From NCBI RefSeq assembly GCF_026340095.1, contig NZ_JAPEPO010000001.1:7894501-7958500 (forward strand): a stretch of DNA of 64,000 bases. Reading direction: 5' to 3'. Positions within the stretch are counted from its first letter, which is position 1; every line of letters starts with the position of its first letter. This DNA is from Streptomyces sp. NBC_01446. GTDB lineage: Bacteria > Actinomycetota > Actinomycetes > Streptomycetales > Streptomycetaceae. Under the pieces are notes generated by a model, which saw only the letters and a program-made list of their open reading frames with translations, was not told where the DNA came from and did not search any database. The position numbers and the translations under genes are program-made. This document shows positions 16,636 to 24,658 of this stretch, in pieces.

Positions 16636-17798
16636 GGCGTCCCCCACCCCTCGTTCGTCCCCAGCACCAGTACCTGGATGGCCAGGACCGCGGCGCCGCG
16701 GGCCCACTCGTGGAAGTCGGAGACCTTCGTCTCCAGGTGGACGGGGTCCGCCATGGGGTGGCGGTTGGCGAGGATCGCCTCGTGGACCACGCCGCCCGCG
16801 ACGTCGGCGAGGCCCACCCCCTCGCCCGCCAGCAGGATCTTCTCCGGCATCGCGAAGTTGGCGATCTGTGCGACCAGCGTGCCCAGGGCTCGCGCAGCCT
16901 CGCCGATCACGCGGGAGCAGAGCGGGTCACCGGACGTGGCGGAGGCCAGGATCTCCTCGTACGTCACGTCCCGGCCGGTGGCCGCGCGAACCTGGTAGCA
17001 GATGCTGGGGATGGTCAACAGGGCCATGGCGCTGCCCCGTTCGCCCTCCGGGGTGAGCGGGCCGTTGGCGTCGATGATCCAGCGCTTGCCGACCCCGTGG
17101 CCGTCCTCGCCGGTGCGGACCAGGCGTCCGCCGAGCATCAGGCCGTAGCCGATGCCCGCCCCGATGGTGAGGACAGCGAACCGTTCGAGGCCGCGGCCGG
17201 CGCCGAACCAGGCCTCGGCCTCGATCAGCCCCGCCACGTCGCTGTCGACGACGACGGGCAGCCCCGTACGCCCTTCGACCATTTCGGCGAGCGGTACTTC
17301 CTCCCAGCCGAGGAACGCGTTCGCGACGACGGTCGCCCGGTGCCTGACGTTGCCGCCCACGCCGATGCCGATTCCGGCGAGGCGGGGGAAGCTCTCCTGG
17401 AAACCGGTGGTCATCCGGTGCAGGAGGTCCGCGATCTCCTCCGGGTCGTGCGTGTCCAGGAGCTCGGACCGGCGGGCGACGATCTCGCTCCTGAGGGTGG
17501 TGACCACCCCGTAGACCGCGTCACCCGTGATCTTGAACCCGGCGAAGCTCTGTGACCCGGCCACGATGTCGAGCGGCTGCGAGGGGCGTCCCTGGCGCAG
17601 TGAGGCCGCTGTCGTGGCCTCCTCGACCAGCAGACCGGACTCGATGAGCGGCTTGGTCAGACGGGTGAGGCTGCCGGGGGACAGGCTGAGCCGCTTGGCG
17701 ATCTCGCTGCGGGACAGCGGGCCGTGCGTCAACACCTCGATCGCCACCGCGCGTTCACCGGGGCTCAGGGGCAGCCAGCTCGCGGTACGTGCGCTCAT
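16632..17798 (-). CDS. ROK-family sugar-responsive repressor
   Basis: A 388-aa protein: an N-terminal winged helix (LSRSEIAKRLSLSPGSLTRL, about 28-47) and a C-terminal ROK/ASKHA domain with IGIGVGGNVRH, DSDVAGLIEAEAWFG and IGAGIGYGLMLGGRLVR. The GEDGH block keeps the sugar-site Glu and His, but the zinc motif CxCGxxGC that normally follows is absent (GPLTPEGERGSA instead). It is divergent from a sugar ABC operon. The intergenic region holds two ROK-type operators, one over its own promoter and one over the operon promoter, so it probably represses both until a sugar ligand binds. ATG 17798 was chosen over an in-frame upstream start because the HTH begins soon after it. Confidence 0.88.
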   Translation of the reverse strand: MSARTASWLPLSPGERAVAIEVLTHGPLSRSEIAKRLSLSPGSLTRLTKPLIESGLLVEEATTAASLRQGRPSQPLDIVAGSQSFAGFKITGDAVYGVVTTLRSEIVARRSELLDTHDPEEIADLLHRMTTGFQESFPRLAGIGIGVGGNVRHRATVVANAFLGWEEVPLAEMVEGRTGLPVVVDSDVAGLIEAEAWFGAGRGLERFAVLTIGAGIGYGLMLGGRLVRTGEDGHGVGKRWIIDANGPLTPEGERGSAMALLTIPSICYQVRAATGRDVTYEEILASATSGDPLCSRVIGEAARALGTLVAQIANFAMPEKILLAGEGVGLADVAGGVVHEAILANRHPMADPVHLETKVSDFHEWARGAAVLAIQVLVLGTNEGWGTP

Positions 17799-17846
17799 GG
17801 GCTCCTCGCGCTGGTCGTTGAAGGGGGTGGCGTGCGGGCCTGAGTC

Positions 17847-17863
17847 TGTCACAGCCTGTGACA
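17847..17863. promoter_or_regulatory. Dyad TGTCACAG/CTGTGACA in the ROK leader
   Basis: TGTCACAG and CTGTGACA form an inverted repeat (one central mismatch) between the ROK promoter and its start codon. It could be a second regulator site or an RNA hairpin in the leader. Confidence 0.4.
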
Positions 17864-17865
17864 AA

Positions 17866-17894
17866 GAATTATTCCGTGGCGAAAGCAATGTCAA
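17866..17894 (-). promoter_or_regulatory. Promoter of the ROK gene with overlapping ROK operator
   Basis: On the reverse strand TTGACA (17894-17889), a 17-nt spacer and TAATTC (17871-17866) form a good housekeeping promoter. The operator ATTATTCCG-N4-GAAAGCAAT (17868-17889) covers the spacer and part of the -10, which implies autorepression. Confidence 0.6.
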
Positions 17895-17951
17895 GCAGTT
17901 CCGGCTGACACGCCTTCCTGAGAAGGTCTCTCCGCGCCTCTTGACGCCATG

Positions 17952-17973
17952 ATTGTTCCGCGTCAAAAGTAAT
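17952..17973 (+). promoter_or_regulatory. ROK operator at the sugar ABC operon promoter
   Basis: ATTGTTCCG-N4-AAAAGTAAT matches the other site at 16 of 22 positions and resembles NagC/Mlc-type boxes. TTGACG at 17941-17946 lies just upstream as a probable -35, so binding here would block the operon promoter. Confidence 0.6.
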
Positions 17974-18009
17974 CGGCACGAGGACGAGTCGCGGACGAGG
18001 GAGTCTCAG

Positions 18010-18981
18010 ATGACTGTCGCCTCAAGCAGCCCACCCACCCGAGTGCGGTTGCCTGGTGCCGAAGCAGCTAGGCAGAAGACCAAGGACCGGATCAGGGAGC
18101 GGGACGGTGGCGGAAACGGCGGGGACGGCGCCCTCGCGGCGGTCTTCATCGCCCCGGCGCTGCTGGGTTTCCTGGTCTTCCTGCTCTGGCCCACGCTGCG
18201 CGGGATCTATCTGAGCTTCACCCGCTTCAACCTGCTCACGCCCGCGGAGTGGGTCGGCCTCGACAACTATGTGCGCATGGTCAACGACCCTATTTTCTGG
18301 GGGTCGTTGAAGGTCACCGTCGAGTACGTGGTCATCAACATCGGCGTCCAGACGGTCGCGGCGCTCGCCATCGCCGTCCTGATGCAGCGGCTGACGAAAT
18401 CGGCGCTGCTGCGCGGCATCGTCCTGACGCCCTACCTCGTGTCGAACGTCGTCGCCGGCATCGTCTGGCTGTGGATGCTCGACACCCAGCTCGGTATCGG
18501 CAACCGCGTCATCGGCGCGTTCGGCTTCGACCACATCCCCTTCCTGACCGACGAGACCTGGGCGATACCGACCATCGCGCTGATCAACGTATGGCGCCAC
18601 GTCGGCTACACCGCGCTGCTCCTGTTCGCCGGGCTCCAGGCCATCCCCGCCGACGTGTACGAGGCGGCGAAGGTCGACGGCGCGAGCGAATGGCGGATGT
18701 TCTGGCGCGTCACACTGCCGCTCCTGCGGCCGGTGCTCGCCGTCGTCCTGATCATGACCGTCATCGGCTCGTTCCAGGTCTTCGACTCCGTCGCCGTGAC
18801 CACGGGCGGCGGGCCCGCCAACGCCACGAACGTCCTCCAGCTGTACATCTACGGCTCCGCGTTCGGCCGCTTCCAGTTCGGCTACGCCTCCGCCATGTCC
18901 GTGGCCCTCCTGGCCGTCCTCAGCGTGATCACCGTCATCCAGTACCGGCTCACCCGCGCCGGACACACCGACCTCGGCTAG
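18010..18981 (+). CDS. Sugar ABC transporter permease 1 (MalF/UgpA type)
   Basis: A 323-aa permease with a charged cytoplasmic N-terminus of about 45 residues and six predicted membrane helices. The EAA loop that docks the ATPase is YEAAKVDGASEWRMFWRVTLP. It forms the membrane channel with the downstream permease and takes up a carbohydrate delivered by the lipoprotein at 19943. ATG 18010 is close to the first conserved residues; in-frame sequence upstream overlaps the ROK operator. The operon has no ATPase gene, so it probably uses a shared MsiK-type ATPase, as known for Streptomyces sugar importers. Confidence 0.92.
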   Translation: MTVASSSPPTRVRLPGAEAARQKTKDRIRERDGGGNGGDGALAAVFIAPALLGFLVFLLWPTLRGIYLSFTRFNLLTPAEWVGLDNYVRMVNDPIFWGSLKVTVEYVVINIGVQTVAALAIAVLMQRLTKSALLRGIVLTPYLVSNVVAGIVWLWMLDTQLGIGNRVIGAFGFDHIPFLTDETWAIPTIALINVWRHVGYTALLLFAGLQAIPADVYEAAKVDGASEWRMFWRVTLPLLRPVLAVVLIMTVIGSFQVFDSVAVTTGGGPANATNVLQLYIYGSAFGRFQFGYASAMSVALLAVLSVITVIQYRLTRAGHTDLG

Positions 18982-19009
18982 CGACGAGCGAGAGAGAGGA
19001 GCCATCGCC

Positions 19010-19927
19010 ATGGCCGCCGTGACCACCACAGCGCCCCGCGCTCGCGCCCGGCGCAGGATCTCGCCCGGACGCGCCCTCGCCTGGGCCGTGATGACCGCGA
19101 TCGTCGTCATCACCCTGGTGCCGTTCTACTGGATCCTGCGCACCGCCCTGTCCTCCAACGCCGGGCTCACCGCCGACCCTTCGTCCCCGCTGCCCACCGG
19201 CCTCACGGGCGGCGGTTTCGCCCGGGTCTTCGGGCAGCAGAGCACGAAGGAGGCTCTTGCCCAGGGCGGCGCGGGCGGGTCGATCGACTTCTGGCGCTAT
19301 CTGCTGAACTCCGTGGTCGTCTCGACCCTGATCACCGTCTGCCAGATCCTGTTCTCCGCCATGGCCGCGTACGCCTTCGCCCGGCTGCGCTGGCGCGGCA
19401 GGGACCGGATGTTCGGCCTGTTCCTCGCCGGGCTCATGGTGCCGACCATCTTCACGTTCCTGCCGAACTTCATCCTGATCAAGCAGCTCGGCCTGGTCGA
19501 CACCCTGCTCGGGATCGCCCTGCCCAGCCTGTTCATGACGCCCTTCGCGGTGTTCTTCCTGCGGCAGTTCTTCATGAACCTGCCCCGCGAGGTCGAGGAG
19601 GCCGCGTTGCTCGACGGCGCCGGCAAGGTGCGGATCTTCTTCCGCGTGCTGCTGCCGATGGCGTCGACCCCCGTCATCACGCTGGGCGTCCTCACGTACA
19701 TCACGGCCTGGAACGACTACTTCTGGCCGCTGATGGTGTCGTACAGCGACAGCTCGCGCGTGCTCACCGTCGCGCTGAGCATCTTCCGCGCGCAGACCCC
19801 GCAGACCGGCACCGACTGGTCGGGCCTGATGGCGGCGACGCTCGTGGCCGCGCTCCCGATGCTCGTGCTCTTCGGCTGCTTCGCGCGGCGCATCGTCAAC
19901 TCCATCGGCTTCAGCGGGATCAAGTAG
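19010..19927 (+). CDS. Sugar ABC transporter permease 2 (MalG type)
   Basis: A 305-aa permease with six membrane helices starting at MTAIVVITLVPFYWILRTAL and the EAA loop VEEAALLDGAGKVRIFFRVL. It is the partner of the preceding permease; the C-terminal INSIGFSGIK is typical of MalG-like subunits. A 28-bp gap containing GAGAGAGGAG separates the genes. The Gly-rich periplasmic insertion around residues 60-90 is variable in the family. Confidence 0.92.
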   Translation: MAAVTTTAPRARARRRISPGRALAWAVMTAIVVITLVPFYWILRTALSSNAGLTADPSSPLPTGLTGGGFARVFGQQSTKEALAQGGAGGSIDFWRYLLNSVVVSTLITVCQILFSAMAAYAFARLRWRGRDRMFGLFLAGLMVPTIFTFLPNFILIKQLGLVDTLLGIALPSLFMTPFAVFFLRQFFMNLPREVEEAALLDGAGKVRIFFRVLLPMASTPVITLGVLTYITAWNDYFWPLMVSYSDSSRVLTVALSIFRAQTPQTGTDWSGLMAATLVAALPMLVLFGCFARRIVNSIGFSGIK

Positions 19928-19942
19928 AGAGGCAGGAACCTG

Positions 19943-21286
19943 ATGCGACTGCGTGCCTTCACCGCCCTCGCGGGGGCGCTCGCCCTCTCGCTGGTGTCCG
20001 GTTGTTCGGCGGGATCCTCCTCCGGCTCCGACGCGCACACCGTCACGTACTGGCTGTGGGATTCCAACCAACTGCCCGCGTACGAGGCCTGCGCCAAGGA
20101 CTTCGAGAAGGAGAACCCGGGCCTCGACGTACGGATCACGCAGATGGGGTGGAACGACTACTGGACCAAACTCACCGCGAGCTTCATCGCGGGCACCCAG
20201 CCCGACGTGTTCACCGACCACATCCAGAAGTTCGCCCAGTTCGCCGACCTGGAGGTGCTCGCGCCGCTGGACAGGCTCCCGCACACGCGCGCCATCAAGG
20301 ACGCGGACTACCAGCCCGGGCTCGCCGCCTCCTGGGTCGGCCAGGACGGGCACCGCTACGGCGCCCCCAAGGACTGGGACACCGTCGCCCTCTTCTACAA
20401 CAAGAAGATGGCGCGCGAGGCCGGACTGACCGCCGGCCGGCTGAACAACCTCACCTGGAACCCCGAGGACGGCGGCACCTTCGAGAAGGCCATCGCGCAT
20501 CTGACTCTTGACAGGAACGGCGTGCGCGGCGACGAGAAGGGCTTCGACAAGAACCACGTCAAGGTCTACGGCCTCGCCACGAACGACGCGGGCGACGGCG
20601 ACGGCCAGACCCAGTGGAGCGCGTTCGCCGCGTCCATGGGCTGGCGCTACACCGACCAGCCGGCCTGGGGCACCCACTACAACTACGACGACAAGAGGTT
20701 CAAGGCCGCGATCGACTGGTACTTCGGCCTCGCCAAGAAGGGCTACCTCCCGCCCCAGAAGGACTTCTCCCAGACCAACGGCCCCGATGTGCAGTTCGGT
20801 TCGGGCACGGCGGCGACCTCGCTCAACGGCTCCTGGATGATCAAGACGTACTACGGGTTCAAGGGCATCCAGGCCGGCACGGCCGTCACCCCCGTCGGCC
20901 CGAGCGGCAAGCGCGCCACCATGATGAACGGCCTCGCGGACTCCATCACCAAGCACGCGCGCAACAAGCCGGGCGCCGAGAAGTGGGTGGCCTACCTCGC
21001 CTCCCACGCCTGCCAGCGGACGGTCGGCGAGCACGGGATCGTGTTCCCGGCCACCAAGGACGGCACGGCGGCGGCCGTCGCCGCGTACAAGAAGGACGGC
21101 ATCGACGTCACGGCGTTCACCAAGCCGGTCGCCGACAAGACGACCTTCTCCTTCCCGATCACCAACTACGCGGCGGACGTATATGCGTTGATGCGGCCCG
21201 CCATGCAGGACATCTACGCCAACGACGCGCCCGTCGGCGGCCTCGACCGCACCAACAGCCAGATCAACCTCCTGCTCTCCCAATGA
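19943..21286 (+). CDS. Sugar-binding lipoprotein of the ABC transporter
   Basis: A 447-aa extracellular substrate-binding protein. The signal peptide ends in the lipobox LVSGC with Cys21 as the lipidation site. The mature part has the family-1 features VTYWLWDSNQLPAYE and GAPKDWDTVALFYNKKM. It captures the carbohydrate outside the membrane and hands it to the two permeases encoded upstream (15-bp gap). Its stop codon is the first three bases of a 10-bp tandem repeat. Confidence 0.92.
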   Translation: MRLRAFTALAGALALSLVSGCSAGSSSGSDAHTVTYWLWDSNQLPAYEACAKDFEKENPGLDVRITQMGWNDYWTKLTASFIAGTQPDVFTDHIQKFAQFADLEVLAPLDRLPHTRAIKDADYQPGLAASWVGQDGHRYGAPKDWDTVALFYNKKMAREAGLTAGRLNNLTWNPEDGGTFEKAIAHLTLDRNGVRGDEKGFDKNHVKVYGLATNDAGDGDGQTQWSAFAASMGWRYTDQPAWGTHYNYDDKRFKAAIDWYFGLAKKGYLPPQKDFSQTNGPDVQFGSGTAATSLNGSWMIKTYYGFKGIQAGTAVTPVGPSGKRATMMNGLADSITKHARNKPGAEKWVAYLASHACQRTVGEHGIVFPATKDGTAAAVAAYKKDGIDVTAFTKPVADKTTFSFPITNYAADVYALMRPAMQDIYANDAPVGGLDRTNSQINLLLSQ

Positions 21287-21343
21287 AGTCAAGCGAAGTT
21301 CAGCGAAGTTCAGCGAAGTCCAGTGAAGTTCAGTGAAGTTCAG
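21284..21343 (+). repeat. Six tandem 10-bp repeats overlapping a stop codon
   Basis: Six units of consensus (C/T)GAAGTTCAG lie head to tail; units 1 and 4 deviate at one or two bases. The first unit includes the TGA of the binding-protein gene, and the array ends 17 bp before the dehydrogenase ATG. The period is about one DNA turn. It may have arisen by slippage. Confidence 0.85.
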
Positions 21344-21360
21344 TCTGTGAAGGGATCCTC

Positions 21361-22566
21361 ATGACGTTCTCCATCGGCATCGTCGGCGCCGGGCAGTTCT
21401 CCGGGCAGTTCGCCAAGCTGTTCCGCGCCCACCCCGGTGTCGGCGACATCCACGTCACGGACCTGCTGCCGGAGCGCGCCGAACAGCTCGTCGCCGCCGA
21501 GCGGCTCACCGGCACCTTCCCCTCGTTCGACGCCATGCTGGAGTCCGACGCGGTCGACGCCGTGGCGGTCTTCACCCAGCGCTGGACCCACGGCCCGCTC
21601 GTCCTGCAGGCGTTGCGCGCCGGGAAGCACGTGTACTCGGCGGTGCCGATGGCGATCACCGAGGACGAGATCGCCGCCATCATCGACGCCGTGCGCGACA
21701 CGGGGCTGACGTACATGATGGGCGAGACCAGCCAGTACAACCCGGCGACCGTGCACGCCCGCAACCAGATCGCCGACGGCGCCTTCGGCCGGCTCTTCTA
21801 CGCCGAGGGCGACTACGTCCACGACATGGACCTCGGCTTCTACGACGCCTACCGGTACAGCGGCGGCGACAACTGGAAGGCCACCGCCAGCTATCCGCCC
21901 CTGCTCTACCCGACGCACTCCGTCGGCGGTGTGCTCGGCGCCTGGCAGACCCACGCCGTGAGCGTCTCCGCGATCGGTGTGCCCGACGAGCGCGGTGACG
22001 GGGTCTTCGACAAGGAGGTCAGCCAGTTCGGCAACGACCTGTCGAACGCGACGGCGCTCTTCGAGGTCGCGGGCGGCGGCTCGTTCCGTACGAACGAGTT
22101 CCGCAGGGTCGGCTATCCGTCCCACATCCGCGAATCACGGTTCCGGTTCTTCGGCACCGACGCCAGCATGGAGCAGCTGGCCACGGTCAGCTTCTGGCAG
22201 GACAAGAAGGGGGTTCAGGACATCTCGGAACTCCTCCAGCCCAAGCCGACGCTGCCGGCCGACGACCCCTCGCTCCAGCACATCGCGCCCGCCCTCAGGG
22301 ACGCGTTCACCTCCGGCTCGGCGCCCGTCCACGACCGCGCCCGGCTGCCCCGCGAGTTCGACCACATGCCCAACGGCCACGAGGGAAGCCACCACTTCCT
22401 CGTCGACGACTTCGTCACCGCCGTCGCCACGAGGACCCTGCCGTCGGTGAACGCGTGGGTGGCCGCCCGCTACACCCTGCCCGGCATCGTCGCCCACGAG
22501 TCGGCCCTGCGCGGGGGTGCACGTCTGGACATCCCGGACTTCGGGGACGCTCCCAACTCCCTCTGA
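21361..22566 (+). CDS. Gfo/Idh/MocA-family oxidoreductase
   Basis: A 401-aa NAD(P)-dependent sugar dehydrogenase. The Rossmann motif GIVGAGQFSGQF is at residues 5-16, AGKHVYSAVPMAITEDE corresponds to the EKP-type catalytic region (with VP in place of KP), and the C-terminal alpha/beta domain follows. As the last gene of the ABC operon it probably oxidises or epimerises the imported sugar. GAAGGG lies about 8 nt upstream of the ATG. The altered EKP motif deserves checking but is seen in divergent members. Confidence 0.85.
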   Translation: MTFSIGIVGAGQFSGQFAKLFRAHPGVGDIHVTDLLPERAEQLVAAERLTGTFPSFDAMLESDAVDAVAVFTQRWTHGPLVLQALRAGKHVYSAVPMAITEDEIAAIIDAVRDTGLTYMMGETSQYNPATVHARNQIADGAFGRLFYAEGDYVHDMDLGFYDAYRYSGGDNWKATASYPPLLYPTHSVGGVLGAWQTHAVSVSAIGVPDERGDGVFDKEVSQFGNDLSNATALFEVAGGGSFRTNEFRRVGYPSHIRESRFRFFGTDASMEQLATVSFWQDKKGVQDISELLQPKPTLPADDPSLQHIAPALRDAFTSGSAPVHDRARLPREFDHMPNGHEGSHHFLVDDFVTAVATRTLPSVNAWVAARYTLPGIVAHESALRGGARLDIPDFGDAPNSL

Positions 22567-22670
22567 GCCAGGGACGCGTGGGGAAGGGGGAGGCGGTTGT
22601 GAACCCCGGACGCGCCAGAGGTAGGGTGCGCGCACTGTCATACGGGGCGAACATCGCGGAGGACAATTCT

Positions 22671-23306
22671 GTGGTTGAGAACAAGAAGACGTGGCGGACG
22701 TCGGGCGCCCTCATAGCGGCCGCCACTGCGGGTGCGTTCGGCGTGGGGCTCTTCGCGAGCCCCGCGCAGGCGCACACCCCCGTGTGGGAGCTGACCTGCT
22801 CCCAGGTCAGCCTCGACCTGACCAACTACGGGTCGAAGGCCGACAACACGGTGACTGTCACGGTGGACGGAAAGGACCTGCTGCCCACCACCACGTTCCA
22901 GAACGATTTCCACAAGAAGCTGGACCTGCCCGAGCACAGCAAGGAACTCCAGGTCCGCCTGGTCGTGAAGGCGGCCGACGGCGACCAGTACTCGCGTGAC
23001 GAGACGAAGACGGCCCCGGTGTGCGAGGGCAGCACGCCCAAGCCGTCGGACACGCCGAAGCCGACTCCGACGCCGTCCAAGCCGGCCGACACGGCGTCTC
23101 CCACGCCGAGCGACAAGCCCAGCACGGCGACGAGCTCCGCTGCCGCGGTGCCCTCGTCCAAGCCGAGCGCCGACTCGGGCGACCTCGCCGAGACGGGCTC
23201 GTCCAGCGCCACGCCGCTCATCGGCGGGGCGGCCGCCGTGGTGATCCTCGCGGGTGGCGGCCTCGTGTGGGCGACGCGCAAGCGCCGCAGCGCCGCTCAG
23301 GGCTGA
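22671..23306 (+). CDS. Cell-wall-anchored LAXTG surface protein (sortase substrate)
   Basis: A 211-aa exported protein with an N-terminal signal peptide (GALIAAATAGAFGVGLFASP-AQA), a compact domain of about 90 residues with two cysteines (ELTCSQVSL and APVCEGS), a Pro/Thr/Ser-rich spacer, and a C-terminal sorting signal: LAETG, a hydrophobic helix and RKRRS. LAXTG is the motif recognised by class E sortases of Streptomyces. GGAGGA 7 nt before GTG 22671 fixes the start. Function is unknown; it is displayed on the cell surface. Confidence 0.85.
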   Translation: MVENKKTWRTSGALIAAATAGAFGVGLFASPAQAHTPVWELTCSQVSLDLTNYGSKADNTVTVTVDGKDLLPTTTFQNDFHKKLDLPEHSKELQVRLVVKAADGDQYSRDETKTAPVCEGSTPKPSDTPKPTPTPSKPADTASPTPSDKPSTATSSAAAVPSSKPSADSGDLAETGSSSATPLIGGAAAVVILAGGGLVWATRKRRSAAQG

Positions 23307-23312
23307 GAACAT

Positions 23313-23348
23313 GTGCGGGGGCGGGCCGTTCCTGGTCCGCCCCCGCAC
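23313..23348 (+). terminator. Strong hairpin terminator
   Basis: A 15-bp stem with one G-T pair (GTGCGGGGGCGGGCC against GGTCCGCCCCCGCAC) and a 6-nt loop follows the surface-protein stop. It may insulate the 2H-phosphoesterase gene, whose start lies 30 bp beyond. Confidence 0.65.
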
Positions 23349-23377
23349 GCATGTCCCAGCACGGAGGTGAGGTGGCC

Positions 23378-23917
23378 ATGACGGCCGTCGGAGAGGGCAG
23401 CGCCCCGGAGGACCGGAGCGCGCTGGTCATCACCCTGCCCATGGCGAACCCGCTGCTCGCAGCCGCGGCGGAGATCAACCCCGCGCTCGTGAGAAAGGGC
23501 CTGCCGGCCCATGTCTCGCTGCTCTACCCGTTCCTGCCCGCGGCAGAGCTGACGGCGGACGTCGACGCCGAGGTGCGCGACCTCGCGGCGTCACTGCCCG
23601 CGGTCCAGACGGATCTGAAGGACTTCGTGGCGGCTCCGCGCTTCGTCGCCGTCCCCGTACCCGCGCTGCAGCCCGTGGCCGACGCGTTCTGCGCACGCTG
23701 GCCGCACATCGCCCCGTACGGCGGCCGGTTCGGGGAGCGTCCCGAGCCGCATGTCACGCTGGCGACGGGGGCCACGGACGAGGAGGCGGAGCTCGTGCGG
23801 GACCGGGTGCGGCCGCTGCTCCCGCTGCGCGTGGCGGCCTGGCGCGTCGATCTCGTGGTCCGCACCGACGGGGACTGGCGGCTGCGCCTCACGGCGCCGT
23901 TCGCCGCCAGCCCCTGA
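23378..23917 (+). CDS. 2'-5' RNA ligase-like (2H phosphoesterase) protein
   Basis: A 179-aa protein with the paired HxT/S motifs of 2H enzymes: HVSLLYPF (about residue 47) and HVTLAT (about 126). They form one active site acting on cyclic or 2'-5' phosphodiesters of RNA or nucleotides. The physiological substrate is unknown. ATG 23378 follows GGAGG by about 10 nt; in-frame ATG 23351 is an alternative. Confidence 0.82.
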   Translation: MTAVGEGSAPEDRSALVITLPMANPLLAAAAEINPALVRKGLPAHVSLLYPFLPAAELTADVDAEVRDLAASLPAVQTDLKDFVAAPRFVAVPVPALQPVADAFCARWPHIAPYGGRFGERPEPHVTLATGATDEEAELVRDRVRPLLPLRVAAWRVDLVVRTDGDWRLRLTAPFAASP

Positions 23918-23921
23918 ACGA

Positions 23922-24230
23922 CTACTGCTGGTACGGGTTCTGGCCGAGCGGCTGGCCCGGCTGCTGCTGGCCCTGCGCCGGGTAACCGGCGGGCGCGGCG
24001 GCCTGCGCGAGCAGCGCCTCCGCCTGCTCCTTGGCGAGCTGGTGCTCGATCCCGCAGAACGTGCACTGCGAGCGGTACTTGGTGGAGATGGGGAACAGCG
24101 GCACGAAGAACAGCGTGAACTTCGTGACGTACTTGCGCAGCGCGTGCGCCGCGGGATTGCCGCAGTTGCCACAGACGAACGTGAGCATCGCGAGCTGGTA
24201 CAGATATCCCCGCGTACCGAAAATGATCAT
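23922..24230 (-). CDS. Zinc-ribbon membrane-associated small protein
   Basis: A 102-aa protein with a split zinc ribbon: FVCGNCGN and QCTFCGIEHQ each supply two cysteines. Between them lies a short hydrophobic stretch (KFTLFFVPLFPISTKY), and a Gln/Pro/Ala-rich tail ends the protein. Such zinc-ribbon proteins are common in actinobacteria and uncharacterised. GGAGGGG 6 nt before the ATG supports the start. It converges on the 2H gene with a 4-bp gap. Confidence 0.75.
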   Translation of the reverse strand: MIIFGTRGYLYQLAMLTFVCGNCGNPAAHALRKYVTKFTLFFVPLFPISTKYRSQCTFCGIEHQLAKEQAEALLAQAAAPAGYPAQGQQQPGQPLGQNPYQQ

Positions 24231-24565
24231 TGGTGGCCCCTCCCGACCGGCGGCCCGCCGGCACATGAGCGGCGGTATGGCGCCATCGTAGAGGGAGCAC
24301 ACCGAGGCCGGTCGGGCGCAGTGGCCCTCAGGAGCCCGGGTAGCCGTGCCTCGTCGTGCTGCTCCGTGTATGACCGTGAGCGGCGCCGGAACGCATCGCG
24401 TGAATGCGGGAGCCGCCGGACGCAGGACGAACTCGTCCGATTGCATGTTTCGGTGCGGACAACGGATCGCCTGACGCGTTCTTGACAGGAGAGTTTGCCG
24501 CAATGAGCATCGTTGTGCTTTCACCAGCCGGTGAAGGCCATCCGAACGATGGAGGGGGTTTACGA
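24231..24565. other. 335-bp leader region upstream of the peptide gene
   Basis: No credible gene apart from a possible N-terminal extension of the peptide from ATG 24503 (21 extra codons, in frame). It contains a promoter-like TTGACA at 24482 and the small dyad CACC-AGCC-GGTG. It is the likely control region of the peptide/ligase/protease locus and of the divergent zinc-ribbon gene. Confidence 0.45.
24482..24510 (+). promoter_or_regulatory. Candidate promoter of the peptide gene
   Basis: TTGACA (24482-24487), a 17-nt spacer and GAGCAT (24505-24510), a weak -10. Initiation near 24517 would place ATG 24503 outside the transcript and favour the 28-aa reading of the peptide. Confidence 0.35.
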
Positions 24566-24652
24566 ATGTCCGCGATCGTTTCCACGCTCAAGCACACCAA
24601 GTACGTCATGGGTTCGCTGGCGGCGGTGCTCTTCACCAACTGTCCCAGCTGA
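24566..24652 (+). CDS. Short peptide (28 aa) with transmembrane-like helix and TNCPS C-terminus
   Basis: The peptide begins MSAIVSTLKHTKYV, continues with the hydrophobic segment MGSLAAVLF and ends TNCPS. GGAGGGGG 7 nt before the ATG is among the strongest ribosome sites in the window, so it is probably translated. A basic N-terminal half, a short membrane-inserting helix and a Cys-Pro tail are what one expects of a peptide cut within or near the membrane, such as a pheromone or modified-peptide precursor. It is followed by a 15-bp hairpin, then genes for an adenylate-forming ligase and a presenilin-like protease that are the obvious candidate partners. I do not recognise the peptide family. 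An in-frame ATG at 24503 would give 49 aa. Confidence 0.6.
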   Translation: MSAIVSTLKHTKYVMGSLAAVLFTNCPS

Positions 24653-24658
24653 CGCGGT

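Noticed and set aside
18950..21292. A very long reverse-strand open frame (about 780 codons) across the sugar ABC genes
   Set aside because: It is antisense to clear permease and binding-protein genes and is rich in Gly/Arg/Glu/Val low-complexity sequence; it exists because of GC-rich third positions on the other strand.
21284..21343. CRISPR-like array
   Set aside because: The 10-bp units are directly adjacent with no spacers and there are no cas genes.
24503..24565. Longer 49-aa version of the peptide
   Set aside because: Possible but less likely: the ribosome site before ATG 24566 is much stronger and the promoter-like sequence would start transcription after 24503. Kept as an alternative in the entry.
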